63,146 bases of DNA from JACZXC01 sp036447375 (GCA_036447375.1 JAZFUU010000071.1:1-63146), one strand, 5' to 3'; positions 31,751 to 41,112 are shown, counted from the stretch's first letter. Numbers and translations are program-made. Notes: generated from the sequence alone by a model not told the origin.

Positions 31751-32896
31751 GATGACTGCTCTTGGCCGGCCTTCAACAGGAGAGTGGCCCGAATGAAGCG
31801 GTCGAGTCCCCCCTGCAGCACGCCTTCGACATTCCCCTCCTCGAGATTCGTTCGATGATCCTTGACCCGCTGTTGCGGGTGAAGCGTGTAGGAACGGATC
31901 TGGCTGCCGAACTCGATCTGACGCTGTTCGCCCCGCGCCGCGGCGAGCTTCTCCTCTCTTTCCTGTCGCGCCCGCTCGTAGAGACGCGCCCGCAGCACCT
32001 TCATCGCCATGGCCCGGTTCTTGTGCTGGGAACGCTCATTCTGGCACTGGACTACGACATTGGTGGGAACGTGCGTGATGCGCACGGCAGAGTCGGTCTT
32101 GTTGACGTGCTGCCCACCCGCGCCGCCGGCACGATAGGTGTCGACCCGCAGATCTTTTTCGTCGATGTCCACTTCGATCGAATCGTCCAGCTCGGGGACG
32201 ACGGAAACACTGGCGAAGGCCGTGTGCCGGCGCGACTGGGAGTCGAATGGGGAGATGCGTACCAGCCGATGCACGCCCTCCTCCGTCTTGAGATAGCCGA
32301 AGGCGTAGTCCCCGGACACGGTGAAGGTCACGCTGCGCAAGCCCGCTTCCTCCCCATCCTGGCGGTCCAGCTCTTCGACCCGAAAGTCGCGGGAGTCGCC
32401 CCAGCGCACGTACATCCGCATCAGCATCTCGGCCCAATCGCAAGCGTCGGTTCCACCGGCCCCGGAGTTGATGGAGATGATCGCGTTGGACGCGTCATTC
32501 TCCCCGCCCAGCAGACGGCGGAACTCGGCCTCTTCCAGGTCTGCGTTGGCCGATGCGATCTTGTCGGCGGCCTCGACACGTGTCGCCTCGTCATCGACTT
32601 CGGCCGCGAGATCCAGAAGCACCTGGGCGTCTTCCAGACCGCTGGCCATTCGTTCGAAGAAGGCGACCTCGCGCTCTACCCGACTCTTCTCGCGCAGGAG
32701 CTTCTCGGCACGCTCCCGTTCCTCCCAGAGCCCGGGTCGCGCCGATTCGGCCTGCAACTCCTCGAGTCGAGAGCGAAGGCGGGCCTCGTCAAAGTCGCCC
32801 CCGGAACTCGTCGAAGCGGGCGCAGATTACGCGCAGCCGCTCGGCGAGCTCACCGGCATCGATTCGAGCCTCACTGGTCGTCTCACTCACGGACAT
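31747..32896 (-). CDS. prfB: Peptide chain release factor 2, expressed through a programmed +1 frameshift
   Basis: Two frames: ATG at 32896 starts a 35-codon frame ending CTT TGA (TGA at 32791-32789); the main frame resumes in +1 immediately and runs to 31747, giving about 370 residues. Contains the GGQ peptidyl-transferase motif (RAGGAGGQHVNKT) and the SPF anticodon-like tripeptide (ISPFDSQSRRHT) that reads UGA. GGGAGG lies eight bases before the ATG, and the start overlaps the lnt end by 14 bases. Terminates translation at UGA and UAA. The frameshift is the classic autoregulation: low RF2 lets ribosomes slip. Exact coordinates include the skipped base. Confidence 0.95.
32788..32802 (-). promoter_or_regulatory. 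prfB: prfB programmed +1 frameshift site
   Basis: On the minus strand GGGGG (32802-32798), three bases CGA, then CTT TGA C (32794-32788). This matches the E. coli arrangement of an internal Shine-Dalgarno-like G-rich stretch three bases before CUU UGA C. The slippery codon, poor UGA context and spacing are all preserved, so it is not a sequencing error. Confidence 0.93.
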
Positions 32897-34535
32897 CCCC
32901 CCGGCCTCCCCCGACTGACTCCGACCGAGTGGCCCGGGGCGGCCTCCCTCGGCGCGCGACCCCCCGGAGGCCCAGCGCGGCAACCCCCGACCAGCACACC
33001 CAGACGAATACATCACCGTAGCGCGTGTAGAAGGATCCCCCGATCGGCGCCGGACGCAACGGCAAATCCGCTGAAAGCCAGCCGCGCTCGAAGATCCGGG
33101 TCTGAGAGCGAACGCGACCGCGGGCGTCGATGAAGGCCGAGATTCCAGTGTTCGCGGCGCGCGCGGTCCACACCCGGTTCTCCGCCGAGCGCAGGGCGGT
33201 GATCGCGAGAAATTGATATGGAGCCCCGGTGCGCCCGTACCAGGCATCATTGGTGATCGCGAAGAGCACCTCGGCACCGTCGGCGACGAACCGCCGCACC
33301 AGGTCCGGGAAGATCAGCTCATAGCAGATGGGCGACCCCGCCCGTATCGAGTCAGAACCGCCGGGGATCGTCAGGTCGACGGCCCGGGGCCCAATTCCAG
33401 GGGATACGTCTATCGTGGCGATTCCGCGGGCCAGCGCCGTGATCATCCCGCCCAGTAAGTCGCGCAGCGGGAGGTATTCGCCAAAGGGCACCAGGTGGGC
33501 CTTGTCATAGCGCCCCGCGAGTCCGCCAGCGCCATCGACCAGAAAGGCGCTGTCCGTGAACCGCACGGGTTGGGATTCGCCGTCGTACTCCAGACCGACC
33601 GCCCCCAGCACCAGCACCGCTCCGGCCTCGCGGGCGAGTTTCGAGAGACGGACCGGGGTCGGCGCAAGGGCCTCGATTCCGCCCGGAACCGACGACTCGG
33701 GCCAGACGATGATTCGTGCCCCGTCCGCGGCCGCACTCCGGGTGAGTTCCTCGTACACCCGCAGGATCTCGTCGGCGCGGGTGGCGCTCCATTTCCGCTT
33801 CTGGTCGATGTTGCCCTGGAGCACGGCCACCCGGACGGTCCGAAGGTCGACTTCGGGTTCGCTCGAAAAATCGATCACGCCGACCCCGTGGAAGGCGAGC
33901 ACCGCGGCCGCCCCCGCCCAGAAGCCAGCGCTCGGGCGACGCCGGGCGACCCCGTCGCGCACCAGACCGGCCAGCAGCGCCCCCGCTAGCACGGTAACGA
34001 AGGACAGGCCGTAGACCCCGGTGTAGGGTGCCAGCGCCATCAGGGCCTGATTTTGATGCTGCGCGTACCCCAGGGTCGCCCAGGGAAATCCCGACAGGAC
34101 GAACGACCGCAGGTGGTCCAGGCCCGTCCACAGTGCGGCGGCCGAGAGCGGAGAGGCGACTCCAAGACGCCCCAACACAGCCCAGGCCACCCCGAAAATT
34201 CCGGTGAAGGCGGCGACGTAGGCCCCCGGTACCAACGGTGCCAGAACTCCCGCCAGCAGCGGCGCGTTGCCGTAGACAACCGTCACGACGTAGAACCAAT
34301 GAAAGATCAGGGCATGAGAGATCAGGCCGGCGGCGAACGCGGCACGCCCCGCGCGCGCCGGCGACAACCCGCTCAGGGCCAGCAGCAATAGCGCGGGGCT
34401 CCACCAGGCCACTACGAAGCCCAGGTCGATCACCCCGTCGCCCATCGATCGTGGAATGGGGTGCGGGAACGAGAATACGGTCACCGCGACGTAGCCGGCG
34501 AATAGCGGCGCGCGCCACCGACCCAAACGGCTCAT
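32883..34535 (-). CDS. lnt: Apolipoprotein N-acyltransferase
   Basis: 550 residues. N-terminal half has about six membrane helices; the C-terminal half is a nitrilase domain facing the periplasm, with Glu280 (VWPESS), Lys345 (RYDKAHLVPFGEYLP) and Cys404 (SPICYELIFP) forming the expected triad; a final helix sits near the end (DVFVWVCWSGVAALGL). Adds the third acyl chain to lipoproteins after LspA processing, preceding Lol sorting. The ATG at 34535 overlaps the ybeY stop (ATGA). An alternative start 12 codons upstream would lie inside ybeY. Confidence 0.95.
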   Translation of the reverse strand: MSRLGRWRAPLFAGYVAVTVFSFPHPIPRSMGDGVIDLGFVVAWWSPALLLLALSGLSPARAGRAAFAAGLISHALIFHWFYVVTVVYGNAPLLAGVLAPLVPGAYVAAFTGIFGVAWAVLGRLGVASPLSAAALWTGLDHLRSFVLSGFPWATLGYAQHQNQALMALAPYTGVYGLSFVTVLAGALLAGLVRDGVARRRPSAGFWAGAAAVLAFHGVGVIDFSSEPEVDLRTVRVAVLQGNIDQKRKWSATRADEILRVYEELTRSAAADGARIIVWPESSVPGGIEALAPTPVRLSKLAREAGAVLVLGAVGLEYDGESQPVRFTDSAFLVDGAGGLAGRYDKAHLVPFGEYLPLRDLLGGMITALARGIATIDVSPGIGPRAVDLTIPGGSDSIRAGSPICYELIFPDLVRRFVADGAEVLFAITNDAWYGRTGAPYQFLAITALRSAENRVWTARAANTGISAFIDARGRVRSQTRIFERGWLSADLPLRPAPIGGSFYTRYGDVFVWVCWSGVAALGLRGVARRGRPPRATRSESVGGGRGDVRE

Positions 34536-34975
34536 GCCCGAAGCACCCGCCACAGGCGCCGCTCCTCGCACCGCATCACCTCCGAGTCCCGGCGCCGTGC
34601 GTGATCGTATCCCAGCAGATGCAGCGTTCCGTGAATGAGAAGCTGGGCCACCTCGTCATCGAGCGTCCTGCGACGAACCCGCGCCTGGCGCGCGGCGGTC
34701 TCGATCCCGATCACGACGTCACCCAGCAGCGGCCCTCGATACTCGGCGTGGTCCCCCTCGAGAAGCGAAAAGGAAAGCACGTCCGTCGCGCCCGCCCGCT
34801 GGCGATGGGTCGCGTTGAGGGCCGCAATGGCCTCGTCATCGAGCAGGTGGATCGAGAGTTCCGACCGCGCGTGTGAGACGGCGCGAAGCAACCTCGTCGC
34901 CCGCGACCGCAGCAGACGTCGATCGACTCGGGGAAGGCCGCCCCGGCGCGCCGGCGGCGTCAGACGCACGGTCAT
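34532..34975 (-). CDS. ybeY: Endoribonuclease YbeY (rRNA maturation)
   Basis: 147 residues. Carries the metal-binding motif HGTLHLLGYDH (three His ligands) and the preceding ATDVLSFSL and GDVVIGIETA. Acts in 16S rRNA 3'-end processing and ribosome quality control. The ATG overlaps the phoH stop by four bases and the stop overlaps the lnt start. The phoH-ybeY-lnt order is conserved widely. Confidence 0.95.
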   Translation of the reverse strand: MTVRLTPPARRGGLPRVDRRLLRSRATRLLRAVSHARSELSIHLLDDEAIAALNATHRQRAGATDVLSFSLLEGDHAEYRGPLLGDVVIGIETAARQARVRRRTLDDEVAQLLIHGTLHLLGYDHARRRDSEVMRCEERRLWRVLRA

Positions 34976-35982
34976 TCTTTGACGGGACGGGGCTCCGACC
35001 CGTGGTGGGCGGTCGACTGCTGCAAGCGTTCGTAGGCGTCGATGATGGATTGCACCAGCGGGTGTCGAACAACGTCTTCCTTGGTGAACTCCATGAAGCC
35101 GATCCCCTCGACGCCCTTGAGGATGTCGATGGCCTCGATCAGGCCGCTGCGCTTTTCGCTGGGTAGATCGACCTGTGTCGTGTCCCCGGTAATGACTGCC
35201 TTGGAGTCGGAACCCAGGCGTGTGAGGAACATCTTCATCTGTTCACTGGTCGTGTTCTGCGCTTCGTCGAGGATGACGAACGAGTCATTGAGCGTGCGTC
35301 CACGCATGAACGCCAGTGGGGCGACTTCGATCACTCCCCGATCCATCAGCCGCGTGGCCTTCTCGAAGGGCATCATGTCGTTGAGCGCGTCGTACAACGG
35401 TCGCAGGTAGGGATTGACCTTCTCCACCATGGAGCCGGGGAGGAAACCCAGCTTCTCACCGGCCTCCACTGCCGGTCGCGTGAGCACCACCCGCGACACT
35501 TCGTGGCGATTCAGCGCGGCGATGGCGACCGCCATGGCGAGATAGGTCTTTCCCGTTCCGGCGGGCCCGCTGGCGATCACCACGTCTCGGGTGCGCATCT
35601 CGTCGAGGTAGCGACGCTGGGCAAGATTCTTGGCGACGATTCGCCGGCGCGATCCCACCGCCGCGAGAACGTCTTCGTAGACATCCGACAGGTCGACATC
35701 GGGTTGCTGGGTCACCATGCGCACAGCCTCGCGAACGTCGCGGGCGTGGACCGGGACACCGGAGCGCAACACACCGTAGAGTTCTTCGAGTACCTTTCGA
35801 GCCAGCCCGACTTCGACGGACGAACCAATCAGCCTCACCTCGTTGCCGCGCGCACGGGCATCGATTCCGAATTCCTGTTCCAGGATCCGAAGCGTTCTGT
35901 CGCCTTCGCCGTAGAGCGCGGCTGCAATGTGGTTGTCGTCGAAGATCAGGGTCTGACGGGCGGCAGATTCTTTCTGGGCCAG
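34972..35982 (-). CDS. phoH: PhoH-like ATPase, probable CTG start
   Basis: 336 residues if read from the CTG at 35982. RNA-associated P-loop ATPase: ASGPAGTGKTYLA (Walker A), VVLTRPAVEAGEKLGFLPG, MRGRTLNDSFVILDEAQNT (Walker B), TGDTTQVDLP. The typical PhoH N-terminus TLIFDDNHIAAALYGEGDRTLRILEQ lies upstream of the first GTG (35838) and is in frame, but the frame closes at TAA 35994-35992 and contains no ATG, GTG or TTG before it. AAGAGG sits five bases before the CTG, giving (M)AQKESAARQ. An ATC at 35985 is less well spaced. A GTG start would delete about 48 conserved residues. Confidence 0.9.
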   Translation of the reverse strand: MAQKESAARQTLIFDDNHIAAALYGEGDRTLRILEQEFGIDARARGNEVRLIGSSVEVGLARKVLEELYGVLRSGVPVHARDVREAVRMVTQQPDVDLSDVYEDVLAAVGSRRRIVAKNLAQRRYLDEMRTRDVVIASGPAGTGKTYLAMAVAIAALNRHEVSRVVLTRPAVEAGEKLGFLPGSMVEKVNPYLRPLYDALNDMMPFEKATRLMDRGVIEVAPLAFMRGRTLNDSFVILDEAQNTTSEQMKMFLTRLGSDSKAVITGDTTQVDLPSEKRSGLIEAIDILKGVEGIGFMEFTKEDVVRHPLVQSIIDAYERLQQSTAHHGSEPRPVKE

Positions 35983-36079
35983 GATTTCCTCTTACCGATG
36001 CGCGGATTCGATGACCAGAACGCGCAGACAGCAGAACCCGCAGACCGAACTCGATTCCGCGGATCGAAGCACCGGGGCC

Positions 36080-37195
36080 TCAGTGCTCCGGCGCGAGAAG
36101 CAAGGCTCCGGCCTCGGTGCCCACATAATAGTAGGGACCGTCCCCGGCGGGCGCCAATTCGGAGCCGTCCAGCAGGCCCTCTTTCTCGAGCTGGGCGAGG
36201 TCGCGGGGCCACTCCCCCCGGCCGAACCGGTAGGACTCGATCGCGTACCGCACACGATGGGACGCGTACTTCAGTCGCATCGATTCCAGCGGCGACTGCG
36301 ACACCGCGAATTCCGGATTCGCGTGCTTCGGGGTGCGCTCGCGATGGGCCTGAAGCGCGAGGACCGAAAGGAAAACGAGGGGCAACACGGCGAGTGTCCA
36401 TCGCCACACGGTTTTCCCGCCGGCGGCCGCGGAAACCCGCGGAGAGCGCTCGTGCCGCTTTGGACCGACATCTGCGATGATCTCGTGTCGTCGTAGCTCG
36501 GCCAGAATTCGGGTGGCATCGAAGGTACCGAGCCGCGACAAGTCGATGATACGCTGAACCGGAAGGCGGCCGTCGACCAGATGGAACACGCGCTTCGCCG
36601 CTTCGACCGCTGTCTGATCCCGGCCGACCGCTTTCTGTTGATACACGTCGAAACTCTGCTGCCTGCCGAAGACCAGCTCCGTGGACGGCACCTGTTCGGT
36701 CACGGCCTGCCACTCGTCGACCATGCGCATGCCGTCCAACAGAATCTGTTCGGCGCCGAGCAGATCGTCGTAGCTGCGATCGTGGACCACTTCTTGTGCA
36801 CTGAAGTTGAACGAACCGCGCGACCAACGCACCGCCCGAAAGATCGCATCCCGGGTGATCAGATTCTCGATCTCATCCACCGCGTCCGAGGTCAAGCGTC
36901 CGCTCTGGACGGCCATCCCCGCGAGAGTCTTTCCGGAAGCCTTGCCATCCCGTAGAAAAGTGTCGACTTCCGTCCGCTCAAGAAGGCCACAACCGACGAG
37001 CATGTCCCCCATGACCGCGTCGGCACCGAGGCGGCCGGAAATCGCCGAGACGACCGATCCGCGATCAAATTGGATCAGGATCTGCTCGCGCTCGAAGGAG
37101 AATTCGAGGTTGCCCGTCTTTCGCTGTTGCCCGATGAGCTGGAAGATCTCACCAATTCCGAAATCCTCGAGATTGCCGCGCAGCGCAACCGACAC
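36080..37195 (-). CDS. DUF4388-domain protein with a C-terminal membrane anchor and outer domain
   Basis: 371 residues from GTG at 37195, three bases after the previous stop. Residues ~1-115 match the DUF4388/PATAN-type domain (LRGNLEDFGIGEIFQLIGQQ, KTGNLEF, FDRGSVVSAI), often linked to receiver and signalling proteins. Another winged-helix-like region spans ~205-260 (RIIDLSRLGTFDATRILAEL). A transmembrane helix at about 270-292 (WRWTLAVLPLVFLSVLAL) precedes a short outer domain with YRFGRGEWPRDLAQLEKEGLL, similar to the Y-x-x-x-G-x-xP-x-x-L pattern in pseudopilin C-termini. Probably transmits or scaffolds a signal across the inner membrane; function not known. Confidence 0.75.
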   Translation of the reverse strand: MSVALRGNLEDFGIGEIFQLIGQQRKTGNLEFSFEREQILIQFDRGSVVSAISGRLGADAVMGDMLVGCGLLERTEVDTFLRDGKASGKTLAGMAVQSGRLTSDAVDEIENLITRDAIFRAVRWSRGSFNFSAQEVVHDRSYDDLLGAEQILLDGMRMVDEWQAVTEQVPSTELVFGRQQSFDVYQQKAVGRDQTAVEAAKRVFHLVDGRLPVQRIIDLSRLGTFDATRILAELRRHEIIADVGPKRHERSPRVSAAAGGKTVWRWTLAVLPLVFLSVLALQAHRERTPKHANPEFAVSQSPLESMRLKYASHRVRYAIESYRFGRGEWPRDLAQLEKEGLLDGSELAPAGDGPYYYVGTEAGALLLAPEH

Positions 37196-37197
37196 GG

Positions 37198-39111
37198 TCA
37201 GACGTTCCTGCGCGCCACGAGGCTGGCGGCGACGACGATGGCATACGCCGTGGAGGCGACAACGGCGGTTCCGATGAATACGATCGGCGCAGCAGCGCCA
37301 GCCACCAACGGATCCGGAGCCACGCCCCCGCGCCATAGGATCGAGCTGGCCGCCACCGCGAAGAATGCGGCACCGAGCAGGCTACGCGTGGGACTCTCCG
37401 CGAGAAGGCCCGCAACGCCGGGGAGGAGAATCGACGACACCACCGCCAACCGATCCAGACGCCGCTCCCGATTTCGCAGTTCGTCGATTCTGGCCTGGCG
37501 AAGAGTGCGGTCGGTGTTCCCGGAATGATGAAACAGGAGAACGCAGGCGTCGCAGAGCAGATTGTCTTTCATCCCCGGATCACAGCGCGGACACAGACGG
37601 CGGCCACAGCGTCCGCACGAACGAGACGCCTGCAGGCGCACGCCCAGAGCGCCGGCGCAGATGCCGACAAGGCCGAATGCGAGAGCCGCCACCGACGCGT
37701 TGCGACCGAGAATACTCGGGGCGATCTTCCTGCGAAGATCGGTATCCATCTCGCGCCGCCCTTCGGCCGCCAGCACTCGGCGCCACAGCAGGGAAACCGG
37801 CAGAGGCATGTCGACCACGAAATTCTGTGGATCCGTCCGCTGTAAGGCCGTGAGCTGCGCCACCATCTCCTCGTCGATCTGCTGGGCGCGACCCAATGTG
37901 CTGGCGATGTCCTCCATTCGAAATGCGCGCCCATACGCGTGCGCGAGATTGAAGAACACGATGGGCGAGTCGCTCAGCTCGGCAGCGTCCTCATAGAGAA
38001 CGATGGCCGATTCCACCTGGCCCAGTCTCATGCGGACCCCCGCGGCGTTGTTGGCGACCCCGGCGTCCATGGGAAGGGCTTGCATCAGCGCCTCGTAACG
38101 CGCGTCGGCTTGGGCCAGGTCGCCGTCGCGTCGAGACTGCATGGCCAGAGCCCGGGCCGCGAGAAGATCGTTCGCCTCGGCTTGCTCGAGACGGATCCGG
38201 TCCTGTTCGAGGGCAAGACCCCCGGTTGTCGCCATGGCCGCCTCGGCCACCGGATCCATGGAAAACAGATCGAGGGTGGCGCTGGCCAGCTGGGCGACCG
38301 GATAGGCGCCGATCATCACCATGGCCGCGGCGAACACCAGAACCAATCGTTGCCCAAATCCGCCGTAGACAACACCGACGCCAAAGAGTGCGATCGCGAC
38401 TCCGGCGATCCCGTGCCCCAATACCAGGGGAAGCAGCAGCAGGCCCGAGAGAAGGGCCCCACGTGCGAATCCGGGAATCGATCCCGGGACCAAATCTCCC
38501 AGATCGTGGGCGGCTCGGGGCGAAGCCACTGCCGCCGCCGCCGTGATACACAGCAGGCCGCCGGCTACGAGAGCCGCCGCCAGGACGAACAACGCGGATC
38601 CCCCGAACCAGAGGGAGGCCTCGGGATGTCGGAGAATCGCCGCGAGCGCCCCCTTGATGGCGCCGGCCGCTTCGAAGGGAGAAGCGCTGTGGACCCACAG
38701 GGCCCGGGCCCGTTCGACATGGGCAGCGGGCAGATCCGGGGCCAGCACCAGAGCGGCCGCCGATCGTTCCATGGGGTCGCCCAGGTCGGCGTTTCGGAGC
38801 AGCGCGCGAGCGGCGCCGTCGAGACTGCGCACCCCGAGTTCGAGCGAGACGCGACGGGTACGTAGGACGCGTTCCTCGAGGCTGCCGGCGGGAGCAAACC
38901 AGGCGCGCTCGATCGGGTCGCTGAAACGGCTCTGCGGCGCGGGAGGGCCCGGGTGCTCGCCCTCGGAGGAACCGACCTCGGAGGGACCGACCTCGGGTGT
39001 GTCGGCCGTCTCGACCCCGACGTCGGCGTCAGCCCGGGAGGAAACCGCAGGGGCCATGGAACAGAGTCCCAGAACCGCCAACATCGCCGCCCACCGGCCC
39101 ATCGTGCGCAC
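37198..39111 (-). CDS. Membrane TPR protein with a zinc-ribbon
   Basis: 637 residues. Signal-like N-terminus (MGRWAAMLAVLGLCSMAPAV), acidic Ser/Glu/Pro linker, then helical region. Several transmembrane helices around 165-285, a TPR block (about 310-410: ALAMQSRRDGDLAQADARYEAL, NNAAGVRMRLGQVESAIVLYEDA), and a four-pair Cys cluster near residue 500 (CGRCGRRLCPRCD and LCDAC). Three or four final helices. The start may be GTG at 39111 or ATG at 39102. Paired with the DUF4388 gene. No enzymatic motif; a membrane scaffold is the simplest guess. Confidence 0.75.
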   Translation of the reverse strand: MRTMGRWAAMLAVLGLCSMAPAVSSRADADVGVETADTPEVGPSEVGSSEGEHPGPPAPQSRFSDPIERAWFAPAGSLEERVLRTRRVSLELGVRSLDGAARALLRNADLGDPMERSAAALVLAPDLPAAHVERARALWVHSASPFEAAGAIKGALAAILRHPEASLWFGGSALFVLAAALVAGGLLCITAAAAVASPRAAHDLGDLVPGSIPGFARGALLSGLLLLPLVLGHGIAGVAIALFGVGVVYGGFGQRLVLVFAAAMVMIGAYPVAQLASATLDLFSMDPVAEAAMATTGGLALEQDRIRLEQAEANDLLAARALAMQSRRDGDLAQADARYEALMQALPMDAGVANNAAGVRMRLGQVESAIVLYEDAAELSDSPIVFFNLAHAYGRAFRMEDIASTLGRAQQIDEEMVAQLTALQRTDPQNFVVDMPLPVSLLWRRVLAAEGRREMDTDLRRKIAPSILGRNASVAALAFGLVGICAGALGVRLQASRSCGRCGRRLCPRCDPGMKDNLLCDACVLLFHHSGNTDRTLRQARIDELRNRERRLDRLAVVSSILLPGVAGLLAESPTRSLLGAAFFAVAASSILWRGGVAPDPLVAGAAAPIVFIGTAVVASTAYAIVVAASLVARRNV

Positions 39112-39281
39112 GATCCGCCCCCCCTACAGCCTGAGGGCTGCGATTCTCTGTATCGGTGGACCCCCAAACCGCCTGAACCACCGAGAGCTCGGCCCCTCGG
39201 AGAGCGAAGTTCGGGGGGAACGGGTATGTTCACGCGCCGCATCTGGGGGTCCTGGCAGTTCCCTCAGCCCTGGGAGGACGG
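39112..39281. other. Divergent intergenic region between the TPR protein gene and rpsT
   Basis: 170 bases. It must contain the rpsT promoter and possibly that of the TPR/DUF4388/phoH unit. A good ribosome-binding stretch GGGAGG lies before the rpsT GTG. I see no convincing -35/-10 pair, no S20 operator-like hairpin that I would defend, and no small ORF. Confidence 0.4.
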
Positions 39282-39542
39282 GTGGCAACCCACAAATCAG
39301 CACGCAAGCGGGCCCGTCAGTCGATCAAGCGCCGGACCCGCAATCGGGAACTCCGAACCCGCACCAAGGGTGCCGTCAAGCGGGTCCGAACCGCCCTCGA
39401 AACGAAGGACGCCGAGGCAACCCGAAGCACGCTGCTGACGGCCGAGTCGGTCTTAAGGCGTGCCGCCAGCAAGGGCGCGCTTCCGAAGAAACGGGCGAGC
39501 CGACTGATCGGCCGCCTCGCGCGGCACGCGAACAGCGTCTAG
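39282..39542 (+). CDS. rpsT: 30S ribosomal protein S20
   Basis: 86 residues, basic: MATHKSARKRARQSIKRRTRNRELRTRTKGAVKRVR, then the usual SVLRRAASKGALPKKRASRLIGRLA near the C-terminus. Binds the 5' domain of 16S rRNA. Starts at GTG with GGGAGG four bases before. A rare plus-strand gene here, convergent with holA. Confidence 0.96.
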   Translation: MATHKSARKRARQSIKRRTRNRELRTRTKGAVKRVRTALETKDAEATRSTLLTAESVLRRAASKGALPKKRASRLIGRLARHANSV

Positions 39543-39554
39543 CCCCAGCCCGCC

Positions 39555-39570
39555 GCGGCCTTGGGGCCGC
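39555..39570. terminator. GC-rich hairpin between convergent rpsT and holA
   Basis: GCGGCC-TTGG-GGCCGC is a perfect 6-bp stem in the 28-base gap between two converging genes, where a bidirectional terminator is expected. No T-run follows on either strand, so function is uncertain. Confidence 0.3.
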
Positions 39571-40560
39571 TCAGCCCGACAGTCCGAGAACGAGGCGCTC
39601 CAGGGCCATTTCCGGTTTCAGACCCGCGGCACCCTTCAGCGCCAGGTCGGTCTCGTGGATCGCGCGCAGACACGAGATCAACCGTGGCCGGGAATAGCGC
39701 TCGGCCTGGCTCTTCAGCTTTCGGGCCACGAAGGGCGGAGCCGGCACCGACCCCCCGGCACTGACCCGAATCAGGCGACGAAAATGCGACACCAGAGTCC
39801 CCAGGACCAGCGGCGGGGGCGCCCCGGCACGCAGCAGGCGAGCCAGCACCGATAGGGCATCTGCGGCCTTTCCGGCTCCGATCGCATCGGTGAGGTCCCA
39901 GATCGGTTCCTCGGCGATGTCGCTCGCGCCGGAGTTCACATGGGCGCGCGTCACCGACTCACCGGGCCCCGCGAGGAGAGACAGTTTTGCGATCTCCTGA
40001 CGCAGCATCAGTAGCTGCGGTCCGACCCGCTCGCCGAGCAGGTCCGCGGCCCCGGGTTCCAGACGAACGCCTTGGCGCTCCGCTTCCTCTCTCACGAAGG
40101 CCGCGAGGGCGCGGGCACCCCGCGGTGGATCGCATGCCACCGTGACGGGGTTCCCCGGGTCTCCTTTGGCAAAGGCCCGAGTCCAGCGCACGCGGCGATC
40201 CACTCGCGCGGCAATCACGGCCAGTACCACCCCGCTCTCCGAATCGAGGTCGGCGACGACATCGCCGAGGACGTCGGCCAGCCCCGCGGAGGCTCCGCGC
40301 CGACCCTCGGGCTCCCGCAGGACGACGAGGCGTCGCGGAGCCATCACGGGCAACGTGTGCACGGCGTCGAGCAGTGCTCCGGGCGCCGTCGAGCTGCCGT
40401 CCATCGAGTCGAAGTTGAACTCGGCCGGGCCTTCTCCCAGCACGGCCTCGCGAATGGTGGCGAGCGCGTCGTCCCGGAGCAGCGCCTCCTCACCCACCAG
40501 CAGATAGGCGGTTCGCAGGATTCCCCGAGAGACCTCGGATCGAAGCTCTTCGGGGGTCAC
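39571..40560 (-). CDS. holA: DNA polymerase III delta subunit
   Basis: 329 residues. Clamp-loader subunit that opens the beta clamp. Features: YLLVGEEALLRDDALATIREAV at the N-terminus, the FNFDSMDG and LPVMAPRRLVVLRE stretch, then C-terminal helical part with WDLTDAIGAGKAADALSVLARLL and FVARKLKSQAERYSRPRL. Start GTG at 40560 overlaps the lptE stop (GTGA), a common lptE-holA coupling. Frame open further upstream without homology. Confidence 0.93.
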   Translation of the reverse strand: MTPEELRSEVSRGILRTAYLLVGEEALLRDDALATIREAVLGEGPAEFNFDSMDGSSTAPGALLDAVHTLPVMAPRRLVVLREPEGRRGASAGLADVLGDVVADLDSESGVVLAVIAARVDRRVRWTRAFAKGDPGNPVTVACDPPRGARALAAFVREEAERQGVRLEPGAADLLGERVGPQLLMLRQEIAKLSLLAGPGESVTRAHVNSGASDIAEEPIWDLTDAIGAGKAADALSVLARLLRAGAPPPLVLGTLVSHFRRLIRVSAGGSVPAPPFVARKLKSQAERYSRPRLISCLRAIHETDLALKGAAGLKPEMALERLVLGLSG

Positions 40561-41072
40561 GGGGTGAGCACCTCGGCAAGGGCGTCGTGTACCCGCCCAG
40601 CCAACTGGGCCGCAACTCGATGCAGGGCCTCGTCCCGGTTCTTCCGCGTCGCTTCGACATCCGGGCTCACGAGGTAGCGCTCGGTTTCCCGCAGCGCTCG
40701 CGGGTCGACCGGAACCTCGGTTCCGTCGCGGCGGGTAGCCTGAATCGCCAGGCTCAGGGTGAGTTGGTACTCGATCACCAACACGGCCGACGAGAAGCTG
40801 GAGCCCGACGACTCGATCGGCAACACGCTCCCGGTCAAGACCAGGTCGGCCTGCTTCGGGTCCTCGATCAGCCTCACCGCGCCGCGCCGCAAGAACTCGC
40901 GGCGCAGGGCGTCGGACATGATGTACTCGACGCCCGCCTCGTAGGATTCGTTGCTGAGGGTCTCGACCGTCAGGGACCGGACGTCGCCGAGCGACCCCTC
41001 GTAGCGTACGAGCTTGTATCCGCACCCGAAAAGCACGGCACCGAGGGTGACGGCGAATGCGAGTCCTCTCAC
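40557..41072 (-). CDS. lptE: LPS-assembly lipoprotein LptE
   Basis: 171 residues. Lipobox LFGCGYKL after a short hydrophobic signal (MRGLAFAVTLGAV), then the LptE pattern: VETLSNESYEAGVEYIMSDALRREFLRRG, and ADLVLTGSVLPI. Plugs the LptD barrel in the outer membrane for LPS delivery. The GTG start has no Shine-Dalgarno; a TATATC box (41085-41080) lies only seven bases upstream, so initiation may be leaderless or coupled to the chemosensory operon 40 bases upstream. Usually found after leuS, which is absent. Confidence 0.88.
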   Translation of the reverse strand: MRGLAFAVTLGAVLFGCGYKLVRYEGSLGDVRSLTVETLSNESYEAGVEYIMSDALRREFLRRGAVRLIEDPKQADLVLTGSVLPIESSGSSFSSAVLVIEYQLTLSLAIQATRRDGTEVPVDPRALRETERYLVSPDVEATRKNRDEALHRVAAQLAGRVHDALAEVLTP

Positions 41073-41112
41073 CCGGGCAGATATACCACAGGCGGGGCCT
41101 CCGACCGCTCGA

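Noticed and set aside
32789..32791. In-frame TGA as a prfB nonsense mutation or sequencing error
   Set aside because: Context is exactly the known RF2 frameshift site.
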